Part shown: positions 1 through 36,063 of the stretch, piece after piece | How positions within the stretch are numbered: position 1 is the stretch's first letter | How the letters are laid out: every line of letters begins with the position of its first letter | From: Hormiphora californensis | Taxonomy: Eukaryota; Ctenophora; Tentaculata; Cydippida; Pleurobrachiidae | Assembly: GCA_020137815.1 (NCBI GenBank) | Contig: CM035360.1 | Coordinates: forward strand, 4,141,558 to 4,205,557 | Reading direction: 5' to 3' | DNA length: 64,000 nt | Translations under genes and position numbers: made by a program | The notes under the pieces: model-generated | What the model saw: only the letters and a program-made list of their open reading frames with translations | Told to the model about the DNA's origin: nothing | Database searches by the model: none

Positions 1-193
1 GCATGCAAAAGTTGTTCAGAAATCTGTATGGACAGTGGCTTTGATATATTCTAGAATGATTGAGAGTGATAGAAAGGATCATCTGCTCTCAACTTACTCT
101 CCGACTAGGATATCTCTCAGCCAATCCTATTTCCTTTCCTCGTCTCTGATCTCCCCGCATATGTCATATCCCTAACCTCTAATTTTATTTCAG

Positions 194-23810
<23,617 letters not shown>

Positions 23811-24422
23811 AACTCTGACATGTTTTAGATCGCTTTATACCGTGTTTTTTGAAATTAGTTTGTGTCATCTTTTTTTATGTTTGAAACTTTGACTTGTAGA
23901 CCTGATTCTCATATCCTTTTTTTAATTTTCAGATTTTTATGTGACAGACAGCTGATTTTTTACACCTTTCTACTAATTTTTATTCAAAAGAGACTGGAAA
24001 AAATGTTGTTGAAAGTTGATTCTGTGAAAACCTTTTATAAAATATTTCCCCCCTCGTTAAATGACCATTATTTTTAGTTAGGCGTGTCCAAACACTTCCA
24101 CTCTGACTCTCTGCTTGAAAGAAAATCTGAAACTGATCGTATTTCTTCTTTGTCGATCTGGCTTTCTCTAACGTTTTGTCCACGCCTAACCCACTTTCAG
24201 CTAGTCGAACGACCGCAAAACAATGCACCAAAATCACTTCTAATTCTCTATCCCATATCAGCAGTGAATCGCAGTATTGGCAGAAAGTTTTATAAAGGAG
24301 CAAAGAAAAGACATCGCGATGTCCTATCCGCCGTGGAGTTTGGAGGACCCGTGTTTTCCTGACGACACCAGGCACCAATGACCGGTAAGAATAATACGAA
24401 GCCGTCTGATTCCACCACCCCG
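23811..24422. other. 3' flank of LRRK gene
   Basis: T-rich sequence probably holding the 3' UTR. Several short frames exist on both strands but none has recognisable features. Confidence 0.5.
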
Positions 24423-25222
24423 ATCAATGTATTCTTCTTCGGACTCTGAAGAAGAATACATTGCCCGCGTAGCGGGCAAGCCCCGTAGGGGCGCGCGTTG
24501 GTGACATAGACACCGTGCGCGACCAAGATTGAGCTCACACACAGGTGTCTGCTCCGCCTCAAAAAGGGTCGTTTCTTTCAAGGGATGTTGCACGCGATCC
24601 ACTGGACCGATTTGCATCCGGTTTGTCGCAAAAGACTACAAATGATCCTAATATACTGGAAAATACCCGAGAAGTTTGTCTGTCAACAGGAAGTGGGTCA
24701 AAATTGACACTGAAGTCAAACCTATAATATGGCTTCCGAGAGTTTCTGCACTACGCCCATGCGATTTAGAAGATATTGGGAGATATGTTGATACAATTAG
24801 CATCAGCTATTAACGCCGGGTATTTTCCAGTACTCACAAGAGTTCAACCTATCTTCTGATACCCTCAAATTCATTCTACACCGTCTGGGAGTGGTGCAAA
24901 AAGGCTCGGAAGCCAGATCATAGATTTGACTTCAGTGTCAATTTTGACACCCTTCCTGTTGACAGACAAACTTCTCGGGTATTTTCCAGTAAACTAAGAC
25001 CAATTTGTAGTCTTTTGCGACAAACCGGATGCAAATCGGTTCAGTGGATCACGTGCAATTTGGCTTGAAAGACACGACCCTTTTTTAGGGGGCGGAGCGG
25101 ACACCTATGTGCGAGCTCGATCTCGGTCGCTGCGCGACCTCGATCTCGCATGCACTAGGTGTCAATGTCACCAAGGGCGCGCGAACATGAGGGGCGCGAC
25201 GTGCCCAAAAGAATACATTGAT
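24423..25222. mobile_element. Fold-back element family E, copy 1 (800 bp)
   Basis: Ends ATCAATGTATTCTT and its complement. The arms share GATTTGCATCCGGTTTGTCG, AAAATACCCGAGAAGTTTGT and AAAATTGACACTGAAGTCAA in inverted order around about 24820. The left end carries an extra perfect 16-bp hairpin (24425-24463). The right arm holds GATCTCGGTCGCTGCGCGAC within a GC-rich palindrome, unlike the AT-rich surroundings. A diverged relative is at about 54200-54760. Confidence 0.8.
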
Positions 25223-25776
25223 CTGGGAGCTGGAGGTGTTAATGCACACCCAGAGGTGAGAGGGTAACCGGATTCAGCTCATATATATCGAGCATATTGG
25301 AAGCAATCTAGCATATTGGTACTTCCATTGGAGGCAATTAGCATGAACGTGTTGTGGCAACATACAGCTTCTCTTTTGCATTTCAAATCAAATACGATTT
25401 GATACAGTATTTCAGAGCTATATATAGATTTTATTGTTGTACACTGCAGTTAACTGCAGTTCATGTTAAATTAATGAAACCGTACTCTTCAAAATTAAAT
25501 TTCACACAATTCTAGATTGTATCGTACGACGCACGTGTACGAACAGTACAAGGGCAGTAGGGCACCCTAATGAAAAATTAAATAAAGTAAAGAGTACAGT
25601 AAAACCTCGATTTACCGCACCCTCGATTCAATTTGCGAGTATGTACATATTAGATTGTACTATTTTTAATAAATTTACTAAGAGTAAATTTAATATTAAA
25701 TATTTATCATCATAAAATTGAATGGCTAAATAAAAATTTGTATTCTTTTTCCTCAATTGAACAAATCAATAAAATA

Positions 25777-26577
25777 CAGTCGGACCCCGATTTAACGGCC
25801 CCCGATTTAGCGGCACCCCGATTTAACGGCAGGATAAATTTCCCCCAAAATTTTTTGAATTTTTTTTGAAAATTTTTTGAAATACCACGTCCGAATCGTG
25901 TTTCGAATCGGTGCATCTTATTGCATGTCTTGCCGGTAATTAGACGGTTCAAAACGAACAGATATGTGATCCCCATGAGGCCCATCGAATCACAATTTAG
26001 ACGCTTGTTAAACTGGCCTCATGGGGATCACGTATCGGTTCGTTTCGAACCGTCTAATTAGCGACAGGACATGCGATAAAATGCACTGTTTCGAAACACG
26101 ATTCGGACGTGGTTGATATGAACAATTTTCATAACTTTTTTTGCAAAATTTTACAGAATGATTGTCAATGCTTTGATCGGTGCTTCCCATGAATTTTCAG
26201 AGAAAAATATATTTCGAAATTCAAATTCTTCCTCACCCCGCTTAAAGTGCCCCGATTCTGCATGGTATCACGTATCGGTTCGTCTAATTAGCAGCAAGAC
26301 ATGCGATAAGATGCACTGATTCGATAAACGATTCGGACGTGGTTGATATAGTACCTTAGAAAATTTTTATAACTTATTTTGAAATTATTTTGAAATTACT
26401 TTCTTTTTCTAATCAGAAATGATCATGTAATCAATACATTAGAGGTGTTTTAATACAGTATTTTGGACAGAATAGGGTTTTGTGGGCCAAACATGCTCTA
26501 CCCCGATTTAACAGACACCCCGATTTAACGGACAAAACCCTTTCCCCCGAGGGTGCCGTTAAATCGGGGTCCGACTG
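25777..26577. mobile_element. pogo/Tigger-like non-autonomous element, copy 1 (801 bp)
   Basis: Ends CAGTCGGACCCCGATTTAAC and the exact complement, each preceded or followed by TA. The interior is another inverted pair built on ACGTCCGAATCGTGTTTCGA and CCCCATGAGGC. No coding sequence. The termini resemble known pogo/Tigger ends. The copy at 45940-46804 is closely similar. Confidence 0.85.
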
Positions 26578-27251
<674 letters not shown>

Positions 27252-27255
27252 GCTT

Positions 27256-28810
27256 TCACTCTATGTGAAAAACTGTCTGGCGGTGCAAGACCCCGTTGAA
27301 GTTGTACGAATTATCTACTGAAACTTTGTAGCTTTGTCGGATACTTAGGCGGTTTTTAGAAACACTAGCTGCTGTCTTCATGGTTTTAAGAGTGCTAGAG
27401 CTCACCAGAAACAGGGGCACCACACATGAATTGAGATGGAATAAAAGCCTAACCACATAGTCAAGGCACATTAAGTATGGAGCTTTTAAATTAGTTAGCA
27501 ATTCAGGATCAGCTGTAAAGACGATAAACACGACCAAAATTGGTAGGTAGGCCATAAAAAATGAACCTGACGTTAAAGCGGTGACCAGCAACGCCCCTCT
27601 TCTTAGTGTTTTTATTTCTGAGCTTGTCGAGATGCCGTTTTTCAGGTATTTGCTCAAAACACAGTACGTCACCACCAAAATCCCATCGACAGCTAAACTC
27701 AACCCAAAGATCAGCCCGTAGAATAGAGAGAAGGACTCTCTGTACAGAGTTACACATCCGGTAAACTCAGGGGGAGCCGTGTATCTCGTGGAGACCATGC
27801 CTGTTAGTTGAGCAATGATTGAGACAGACACAGAAAGGGTAACAGCCGGTCAGAATGATGCCTAATATGAAGCTGCTCCGGGCTATCTTCTTGTAGAAAA
27901 ACGGTGCTGCCACCGCTACACACCTGCAAATAAAAACCAAGGGTCAATATTTATGGCTCAAAACTTGTATATTATACAAGTTTTGAGCCATAAAAGTTTA
28001 CTAGAGTATTATACAATGTATAATACTCTAGTAAACTTTTACGAGCTCATAGGGTCTATTGTATAGGGAGTACTTTTCTAATATTTTACTCCTAGAAATT
28101 AGCGTTCACCGTCCTACCGACCGGCACTGAACCCATGGTAACCCGGCAGTTGTACTAACCTGTAACCGCAAGTAGAACAAATAGCAAGTGACAGGGCTAG
28201 ATGGATGGTGTGGCTTGTGCCTATCTGACACCGACACACCCACAGCGGCACCTCCACCCATAGGGTCACTGCCTCAGAAAAACACACCAACAGATCCAAT
28301 ATACACAGACCCTGAACGGCCATTAAAAGCCCAAAAAAGGGATGTCCGTAGCGTAAAATGTTGAGGTACAGCTTCATGCTTTTCAAATTTACCGGACAAA
28401 AACACACAAAACACAGAACATTGATTACAGTAAATATTACTGGTATTTCAACACTATCAATATTGGCATCTGCAGCTGGGATTGAGTCCCCTGACACTGT
28501 GTCCACGCTACAATTCAAAGCTGGAAAGGTGTTGTGTTGCTGATATATGACCCAATAATTCTGTTGTCCTAGCAACGAAGGGCTCTGTTACCATAGCAAG
28601 GAAGGTTTGAGACTCTATAATTGGTGTAATTTCACCACTCTCTTGGTGAAATAAATCGGGTATCCCAGGATACCCGATCTCATGTACACTCTCGATCTCA
28701 GGTGTTATACTGTTTGATAATAAATCAGGTATCCCCGGATAGACTGACTCTTCCGTATGTTTTATATCTTCTGGTTCCCTTGGTGACTCTATTGCAGCAA
28801 ACTCACCCAT
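27256..28810 (-). CDS. Rhodopsin-like GPCR, minus strand, with one frameshift in TM4
   Basis: Start ATG at 28810 follows an in-frame TAG. The N-terminal region of about 72 residues contains YPGIPDL twice. A 52-base GT-AG intron (28591-28540) joins it in phase to [12 protein letters not shown] (an N-glycosylation site) and TM1 ([14 protein letters not shown]). TM2 is [18 protein letters not shown], and TM3 lies in a stretch ending ICSTCGYR, with no DRY. The donor at about 28160 joins in phase to the acceptor near 27923 and TM4 ([10 protein letters not shown]). Near 27840-27850 one base too many shifts the frame. The rest runs open to 27256 with TM5 ([17 protein letters not shown]), TM6 ([15 protein letters not shown]) and TM7 with NSCVVPLFL in place of NPxxY. 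Ligand unknown. The frameshift is either an assembly error or a pseudogene mark. Confidence 0.75.
27952..28041. repeat. Two abutting perfect palindromes in a GPCR intron
   Basis: The first, 27952-27992, has 20-base arms and a one-base loop. The second, 27991-28041, has 25-base arms and a one-base loop. They share the TA at 27991-27992. Neither contains a mismatch. Confidence 0.92.
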
Positions 28811-29927
28811 ATCCTAGAGGGGTTAAGATTTTAAACACTGTTGTCATATATGTAGTAACAAAATTAGCAAAATAATTTTTTGGCGCAGGTTGGTGTCGAA
28901 TAGTGAGGCACTGGAAAGTGGTATTTGGGATGAAGGAATTGCAGGGGAGTTATTCAACTCCTATAATTTTTCAATAATTCAAAAACAAATCGCCATCCTC
29001 ATTATAATAATAATAATCCCTTCCCCCTGGTATCTACTATCATAGTAGCTTTCTTCGTAATGTTACAGATTTCTTAGATCGCTAAGGAGACTAGTATTCT
29101 TGAAACAGACTAATTGCAGTGAAGCAGATTAAGACAATGTATGAAACGGTCAACATGAAGAACAAATCGTGCACTTAAATTTTAATGGCGAGAACTGAAA
29201 AGTGGATTTAAATTGCTGGTTGCCGGTTGGTAGCGCTATTGCAAAATGGTGAAACTCTTCTATTTAGCTGCATGGCCTTCGCAAACTCAACTCTTTATAA
29301 CAAGAATAAATGCATTATGTTTCATAATGCTATGTTTCACCGCCAACCTTTATTTTCATAACCATCTAATGTGAAGGCGGGACAGACATTTCCGATCATT
29401 TATGAATCACTCAAACCGTATAGAACAAATCATTGTGTTTTAGTAGCACTAAATTGTGCGCCACATTGCGCGGCTCACATCTCCTGAAAACGTGCCATTG
29501 AAGTATTTGATGAAGGAGCAACACCGTTGTCCCTCGCAACTAATCGGGTTACGTCACGGGACAAAAAAAGCGTGACACTTCACTAGTATGTAAACTTGTC
29601 GAATTCTAAACCCCTATGCCTTTTTGCAAAAGGCATCCGGGTGAATGCCTTCGGCATTCACCCGGGCGGGGAAAAAATCAACGAATTTTTCACGAAAAGG
29701 ATCCACTCGAGTGGTTGATTCATTGTTTGATAAAAATGACAAGCATAAGATAAAAGACATGCTGAAGTATCTCCATCCGACGTGGAAGAGATCAAAATAT
29801 ATTCGCGACTTGCTAAGCAACAATTCGTTACGGTAATGGTGTTCTCATAAGTGAGAATATATGGTGATCATGGACCAATGACAGGCAAGCGCAGCACACT
29901 ATAATTACAATTTATGCATTATAGTGA
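28811..29927. other. Intergenic, no gene recognised
   Basis: AT-rich, with small hairpins at 29616-29634 (CTTTTTGCAAAAGG) and 29641-29662 (GTGAATGCCTTCGGCATTCAC). A 63-codon plus-strand frame from 29645 has no recognisable features. Confidence 0.5.
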
Positions 29928-30513
29928 CTAGTAGGCCCGTTCGCCCTACGGGCGAATTTCGGGGAAACGGTAGCTGGATTAGGGAACGCTGACATCACCT
30001 GCACCATCCGTTCCTAGCCTATCTCTTACTTTCTCCCTATACTACCCATGTTGTTGTACGCTCTGGGCTTTCTGACAATGTCAAGGTGCGAATTTAAGAG
30101 ATCGATGTCAGGGAGGTACAGTGCTGTTCCAGAAACTCATCACGTGAAAACTTGGCCGCTATGTAGCCAATTCAGAGATTTTTATATTCGATTGGAGTAA
30201 TCACCCTTGGCGACGTTGGGTAAAGCTATCAGTAGTCGTTGATTGGCTCGCTTGAACACGTTGGCGTAATCTGTCATATTTTCTTGCCTGCTCCCTGACA
30301 GCAGCAGTTCTCCTGGACCTAGATAAACGTTGCCGAATAGCGCTTGGGGTGGAAGAGCTAGACATCAGGACAGAAGTGAAAGAATGCACGTGCAGAATTG
30401 AATTTCCCCTTGGTACCCAATTGCAACCGGGAGAGAGTTCTCCAGGTTCCTCTAATAATTGCACGTGCAAGTGTTATAGTTGCTAGGTGACCTCTGTCAC
30501 ACAATTTGCTTAG
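29928..30513 (-). mobile_element. Non-autonomous element family H, copy 1, with 3' hairpin and CTAG end
   Basis: Read on the minus strand it starts (TTA)CTAAGCAAATTGTGTGAC and ends with a perfect 7-bp hairpin (TTCGCCC GTA GGGCGAA) 14 bases before the 3' border, then CTAG followed by T. That end layout is Helitron-like, but the usual 5' TC is absent. It carries an 89-codon frame (30470-30201) with SSSSTPSAIRQRLSRSRR and a basic, charged C-terminus that is conserved in the other copy (45152-45776). Confidence 0.7.
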
Positions 30514-33398
30514 TAAGTAGTATGATGCTTGATCAGATCAAGCATTTTCATTTGCATATAGTGATCAGAAAAGCAAATACTAATTCATAAAGCGCAGAGC
30601 GATTTTTGAGGGGGAACACATGGGCTTATTTTCTGGAAGTTCAATCGGGGATCCGTAATCCGCCGTGAAACGGTTATGAAAACAACCTAGTTGACTCAAC
30701 AAGATTTTCAGAACAACAGTGTCTATATAACCCCACAATTACAAGTGTCAGCTGTATCAGTGATGCTGCAATTGTTCTAAACCCTCCTTTACATTTCCAA
30801 GGAGGAAAATGAATGAGAAGGAGGAGAATGAATCACACCACATGCTATAGATTTCAAAACATTTAAGGTGTGATCTATTTGCCTCATAAAAGACTGCCCT
30901 CTCATAAGCGACATCACGGTCATGCTATAATAGGGCGCATTGTTGCACATGACTAGGAAATTCATGACTAGGAAAGTTACTTATAGGACAACGATTTATG
31001 AACAAAAGAACTCCCTCTATATAATATTAATGTGTTAAATACCGTGTGGGGCAATAAAAAATGTCCCCCATGTCTACCATAGTTCCAGATATCGTGGAAC
31101 GCTAAAATTTGGTACAGTAACTCTATGAGACAAATAAATAACTTGACCAAAATTTCAGACCTCTAGCTCAAAATTCATTTTTTATAGGAATGATCATAGT
31201 CATTCATTCCAGAAAAAAAATGCTTGTAGTGCCATTACGGTAATGGTGAATACCCTGTAGCATGGCAATAAGCGCACTTACGACGTTCACAATTGGGCTA
31301 GATTCGGAGAGGGCAACATAGCAGTCTGAGTGACTGATTCCTCTGTATTAGCTTGATCATTTGATTTGACTTTTTTAGGAGATGTTGGTTGCTGCTCAGT
31401 CGGACAGTCTATTCATTTATTCGTTTCAAGCATATGCAAATGCATATGCATACAACTCATATTAGGGTCTGACAGTCGTCAATGACGACTAGTCATATGA
31501 TCACACCATGTTGTTGCAGCCTCCGTGTATTGGCAGACAAAATTGTGCAAAATATCAGCTATCATAGCGCTGGCCAGCGCTCGCGGGACCCAATCCTTCC
31601 TCTTCCAACGATATAGACATTCTCAATAACATCCATTTCTATCTTACAGCTCTACATGAAGAGCTGAGATGCCTTCACTTCCGGAAATATCACAACACCC
31701 ACTGTAAACAGTGCCTATAGATCCAACATGCCTGATACCTTCGGATAACGATGACAGTGCCATTTTCCCTGGTCTACTTGACCTTGAAAGTGTGACGACT
31801 CAGGGTGGCACTATTCACTCAACCCTTCCCTTACTCAACAAGTTATTAAGGGGTAACGACTATACTCAAAAGAGAGAGAAAGAGAGAGAGAGAGGGAGAG
31901 AGAGAAGCTTTTCAAGTAGTAGTGACAGACTCAGTGTACTTGCAGTGCAGTGTTTAAGACGCGGACGTTCCAATTGAAGGTTTATTTTGTTAAAAATGAT
32001 TTTTAATTTTGTAAAAGTATTTAATGCTAATTTCCCACCTTAGATAAAAATTTGTCTGCATCGCTAGGAGAAGGCGGGGTGACAACTACAAGGCTACGTA
32101 CGGACGCGGATTTGTAATTTAAACGGTGCATTTAGGCGCCGCGCTATATTTATCCCGCGCGGCGCGGGTTTTCGTTACAAATACTTTAGGGTCACCACAC
32201 TTGGGTGGCATGAGGCCCCTCGGAAATGTTCAAGTCGTGCACATTGTCACGCGCAAATCAAAATCAAGTCACGTACAAGTCACGCACTGCATGAGCCGCG
32301 CATAAGCCGCGCAAACGTAGAAAGATATGTCGATATGGCCCTAAAGATTTTTCTCTTTTCTGTGCCCGGGCCCGTGCACACCTTGGGCATGACATTGTGC
32401 ACGACATTATTCTGGAATTGTGAGTGGTAATCAGTGGTGGTGAACAGTGAAAACACTTCAGCGTCCAGCGTGTTTTTTTACAAATCGCTAGGGACGTGCG
32501 TGGTGTACCAGGAGTGGTGAATTGTGCAGCCATTCTTATTGTGTCTCACTCTTCCTTATCTCTTCCTTATCTCCGTGTTCTAACACAGTATACTTATAGC
32601 ACACCCGCACACGTGTTCATTTTTGTTTCTTTTCTGTCAGACTTTTAATTAGTTTACTGTCAAACAGACCGCGGTACTTTAGATGGGATCATAGTTACAG
32701 TTTGGTTTGGCTTGGGCCGCTCATCTGGGATTGTAAACAGTCACAGAGCCAAGTCTCGCCGAACAGGCGAGACAGCATTATAGTGCCGGATCACCCTTTC
32801 GGAATCACCGCCAGAATACCAGATCATCTTCTGTCATAGTTACAGTGAGGAAGGGTAGAATATTTCACGTGCAAGTTGCAGTTGCACGGTGCAACTCTTA
32901 CTTGATGTGACACCTTTCACTGTGTTACCTGCCGTGGAGTGTACTGTTTTCAGTTTCACCTCGCCTTGCGTTTGCTTGCTCCTATCCTGAATTCAACCTA
33001 AAAAACCACCACCAAACATCACTGTGCTTGTGGCAAAATGAATTCCATCGAACATTGCCTATCTTGTGGGGGCTTGACATGTTCCCAGTCTGTTGGAAGG
33101 CTCAGTGTGAGCTTACGCGAAGTCCGAGGCGCTTTACCTGGCGAATAGACACCCATCGTGTTATTTTATCACTGTCCTAAGTTCCTAAGTAATTATAGGA
33201 GCGTCGCGTACCCCGTTTTTTTTCAGTTTTACTTTTCAGTTCTACTTCTCCATCCCGTTTCCGTTTCGTTTCTTGTGGTTAACCAACGTTTTGAACAACA
33301 TGTTTAACGCTACTAAACAAGGCAACAATTTCCTTTGATTTACCATCTCTAACTTGTACAAGCATACTCTTTTCACGTCCAGTGACGATCATGAGACT
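30514..33398. other. Long intergenic stretch without recognisable gene
   Basis: Mostly unique-looking sequence with a short GA tract at 31875-31903 and a GC-rich hairpin around 32133-32168. Plus- and minus-strand frames of 60-90 codons lack splice context or known motifs. An ATG at 33038 opens 29 codons rich in Ser and Cys, with no recognised match. Confidence 0.5.
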
Positions 33399-33407
33399 CC
33401 TCAGGAG

Positions 33408-33770
33408 GGTAAGCGGTAAATACTCACTCGGTTCTTCACATTTTTTGGACGTTTTTGGCCATAACTCAGCCATTTCTTGACCAATTTACAAAATCTTGGG
33501 CTCATTGGAAAGAAGACATTAAGAGCTTTCCAATGAGCCCTAGAAAATGAAAATCGGCGCAAAATGCGCGGCGCTATGGCGAAAACGCGCATTTTACGCC
33601 ATAACGCCGCGCATTTTGCGCCGATTTTCATTTTCTAGGGCTCATTTTAAAGGTCTTAATGTCTTCTTTCCAATGGGCCCAAGATTTTGCAAATTGGTCA
33701 AGAAATGGCTGAGTTATGGCCAAAAACGTCCAAAAAATGTGAAGAACCGAGTGAGTATTTACCGCTTACC
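33408..33770. mobile_element. 363-bp near-perfect palindromic element (family G) with exact 9-bp target duplication
   Basis: Arms begin GGTAAGCGGTAAATACTCAC and meet near 33590 in a GC-rich core of GCGCATTTT repeats. CCTCAGGAG is repeated exactly at 33399-33407 and 33771-33779. Nine-base duplications point to Mutator-like transposition. The frames read across it are mirror images of each other and not genes. Confidence 0.9.
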
Positions 33771-33859
33771 CCTCAGGAGTACGGATGTTGCAGTTGCTCT
33801 AGCGGCATTTTATTCAAATTTGCAAGCAGTAGAGCGCTGTTCTCTATCTACTTGATATA

Positions 33860-34635
33860 GGGTAAACCGGGGCAATTCGAACAACCGGGGCAATTCGAAC
33901 ATAGTACTGCCCGTCTCTCACCTAGTTAAGCTATCATAATGACGTCATCCTATCTCCAGAAGAAAACTGCTCGTTCGAGCCTGCCCGTTACCACTAAATA
34001 GGCTCTAGATCCGGTTTAAGTTGGTCAATTTCCGATTTGAAAAAACCAGCTGAAAGCTAATAATATCAGCTTTCAGATGGTATATAAATTATTTAAATAT
34101 TCGCATGTTTTCATTCCAAATTCTGGTAAATTAAGATTACCGGGGCAATTCGAACAACCGGGGCAATTCGAACATGGGCAATTTGGTTAACACACCGGGG
34201 CAATTTGGTTAACTCCCGGGCCAATGATGTGCAGTTCTTTGTACCACGTGATCACGAGTGATACCGGGGCAATTCGAACAAGAACGACCAGCGTGTAGAT
34301 TGCGTGTAGATTACATTGTTCGAATTGCCCCCACCTCTAACAACACCAGGCGGGAATCTTCTTCTGGTGTTGTGAGGACGTTCACGTGGCTCCCACGTGA
34401 CGAAATAAAGCACTCCTATTGGTGTTGTCCGAATTGCCCCGGTACCATTTTTTCCGACCAAAATTTTTAATTAGTTATTTAGTTAAGTAAATGGGTCCCT
34501 AGAGTTGAAATTTATCTTATTTGAAAGATAAAATAATGAACTTTAATCCTATATAATTTTTTTCATTGTATCTTTTTTTAAATGGGAGTGAGAACCGATT
34601 AAGTAAAAAGTTAACCATTTTGCCCCGGTTTACCC
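33860..34635. mobile_element. 776-bp non-autonomous element with GGGTAAACCGGGGCAA ends (TA target site)
   Basis: Inverted ends GGGTAAACCGGGGCAA sit between TA dinucleotides (33858-33859 and 34636-34637). The sub-terminal motif CCGGGGCAATTCGAACA occurs at least five times on the plus strand and twice inverted, like an array of transposase binding sites. No coding sequence. Probably mobilised by a Tc1/mariner/pogo transposase. Confidence 0.82.
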
Positions 34636-34855
34636 TAAGCAGTATGAGCACCTTCTATCAGTATGCCCGCTTTCCGCGGTGAAACTGATAACAGCATTTC
34701 GTCGGAGCACAGACTTCTTTTCTTATTTTCTGAAAAACTTATCTGATAACTCTTTACTTCCCTATCATACTTCAGAGAAAAATTAAATTCTGCAATAAAT
34801 TGATTTTCACTGAAAATACCAACGTCACTAAATGTCATTAATTTGTCTCCTACAG

Positions 34856-34942
34856 TTAAGATGGGTAATCTTCTACAGCTGCTGAAAAGGGAAGATTCGA
34901 ATAACTTTAAACTTCCTGATAACGTGTTCCTTGATTTTGAAA
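34856..34942 (+). CDS. Candidate first coding exon of CYRI/FAM49 (Rac1-interacting, actin regulator)
   Basis: After an acceptor (TTTGTCTCCTACAG) the ATG at 34861 begins MGNLLQLLKRE and ends VFLDFE, followed by A|GTAAGA in phase 1. Vertebrate CYRI/FAM49 proteins start MGNLLKVLT, reach FFLDFENAQP at the same spacing, and bind active Rac1 to oppose WAVE-driven actin assembly. The leading MG allows N-myristoylation. The split Asn codon (A then AT) would match the N after FLDFE. I could not find the second exon: an acceptor at 35150 (TTTTCAG then ATGCC) gives NAP in frame but then only Lys/Arg/Glu-rich sequence. The remaining exons may lie far downstream, or this is a gene fragment. Confidence 0.5.
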
Positions 34943-36063
34943 GTAAGAAAAAGAATATCTTGGAATGATATGAAATTAAGTAACCAAGCATTTTCTGTGT
35001 CTCGTAATTATACTTTCTAGGAAATATCTACCGCTCTGCACCTCTATCTTATATCGCTCTCTCCCTTTCTCTCTCTATCTCTCTCCCCTAGCTTTGTATC
35101 ACTCTCTCCCTTTCACTCTCCCCTCCGTCCCTCATCACGCCACTTTTCAGATGCCCCTAGGAGGAGAGAAAAAAAAAAAAAAAAATAGAAAAGATGTTAC
35201 TAGTGAGGGAGGAAGAGAGAGAGAGGAGAGGAGAGAGGGAAAGAGAAAGCAGAGAGGAGAGAGGAGCGAGGATGATGAGATGGGATACAGGAAGAGAGGA
35301 GAGATAGTAAATAGTTAAAAAGTTCTAATGGGATACTACTAAACGGGGGAGGGGAGGAGCGAAAGAGGCTACTCAGGTCGAGAGCAAAGCCAGCAACCAA
35401 CCAAGCATTGACCTGATGAAAAACATGCGGAGAGAGTGGACCCAACGCGTAACTGAGGATGATGGGGGAAAGTGAAGGAAGAAGAGGCAGATCAAGGGCT
35501 GTAGGGGAATCGTGATGATGATATATTCGAGCTCTCTACTCGCTCTATTATATATCTATCTCTCATCATCTATCTCTCTCTCTCTCTCCTCTCTATAATC
35601 TATCTCTTACGATTTCTCTATATCTATCGTCCTCTTAACGGCTGTTATCTTTCTAGTCTTATGCCTCTCGCTCAATAAAATATCTGACAATCCTCTCTTT
35701 TTCTATCTACTTTTCTCAGTCTTCCACTCTTTCTTCCTCATTCTCTCCCTTTCTCGCTCGTTTTCTCTTTTCCCAAACCCCTCGGAAGATGCCACGCATG
35801 GTTGGCCAATGGCCATGGTCTCTAACGAAAGAGATAACTTTCTCTCTAAGATAGAGAGATATCTTAGAGAGTCGCTAAATGGGTGAAGTCGGAAGTGATT
35901 AAATATTTATCGAACCAGACGCAGAACTAGACTCTCTTCTTTTAACTGACACTGACAATTCAGCTCAAAAACATAAAAACAAGATCGCACAATTAATTTA
36001 TCAACAAGCCGATATAATATCTCTCTCAGCAAAACAGTAAAACAGTAAAACACACTTAAATAT
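34943..36063. other. Intergenic or intronic, CT/GA-rich
   Basis: Dense in CTCTCT and GAGAGA with a 17-base A run at 35169, plus the self-complementary block CTCTCTAAGATAGAGAGATATCTTAGAGAG split around 35849-35880. The 3' UTR of the minus-strand class C receptor should occupy its right edge. Confidence 0.5.

Noticed and set aside
29928-30513. Calling family H a plain Helitron
   Set aside because: The 3' hairpin and CTAG|T fit, but there is no 5' TC end and copy 2 has a 12-bp direct repeat.
33279-33855. Frames with KIGAKCAALW and related sequence on both strands
   Set aside because: Arms of the 363-bp palindrome.
34635-34991. 118-codon minus-strand frame
   Set aside because: It overlaps the plus-strand CYRI-like exon, which has splice sites and a recognisable N-terminus; the minus frame has neither.
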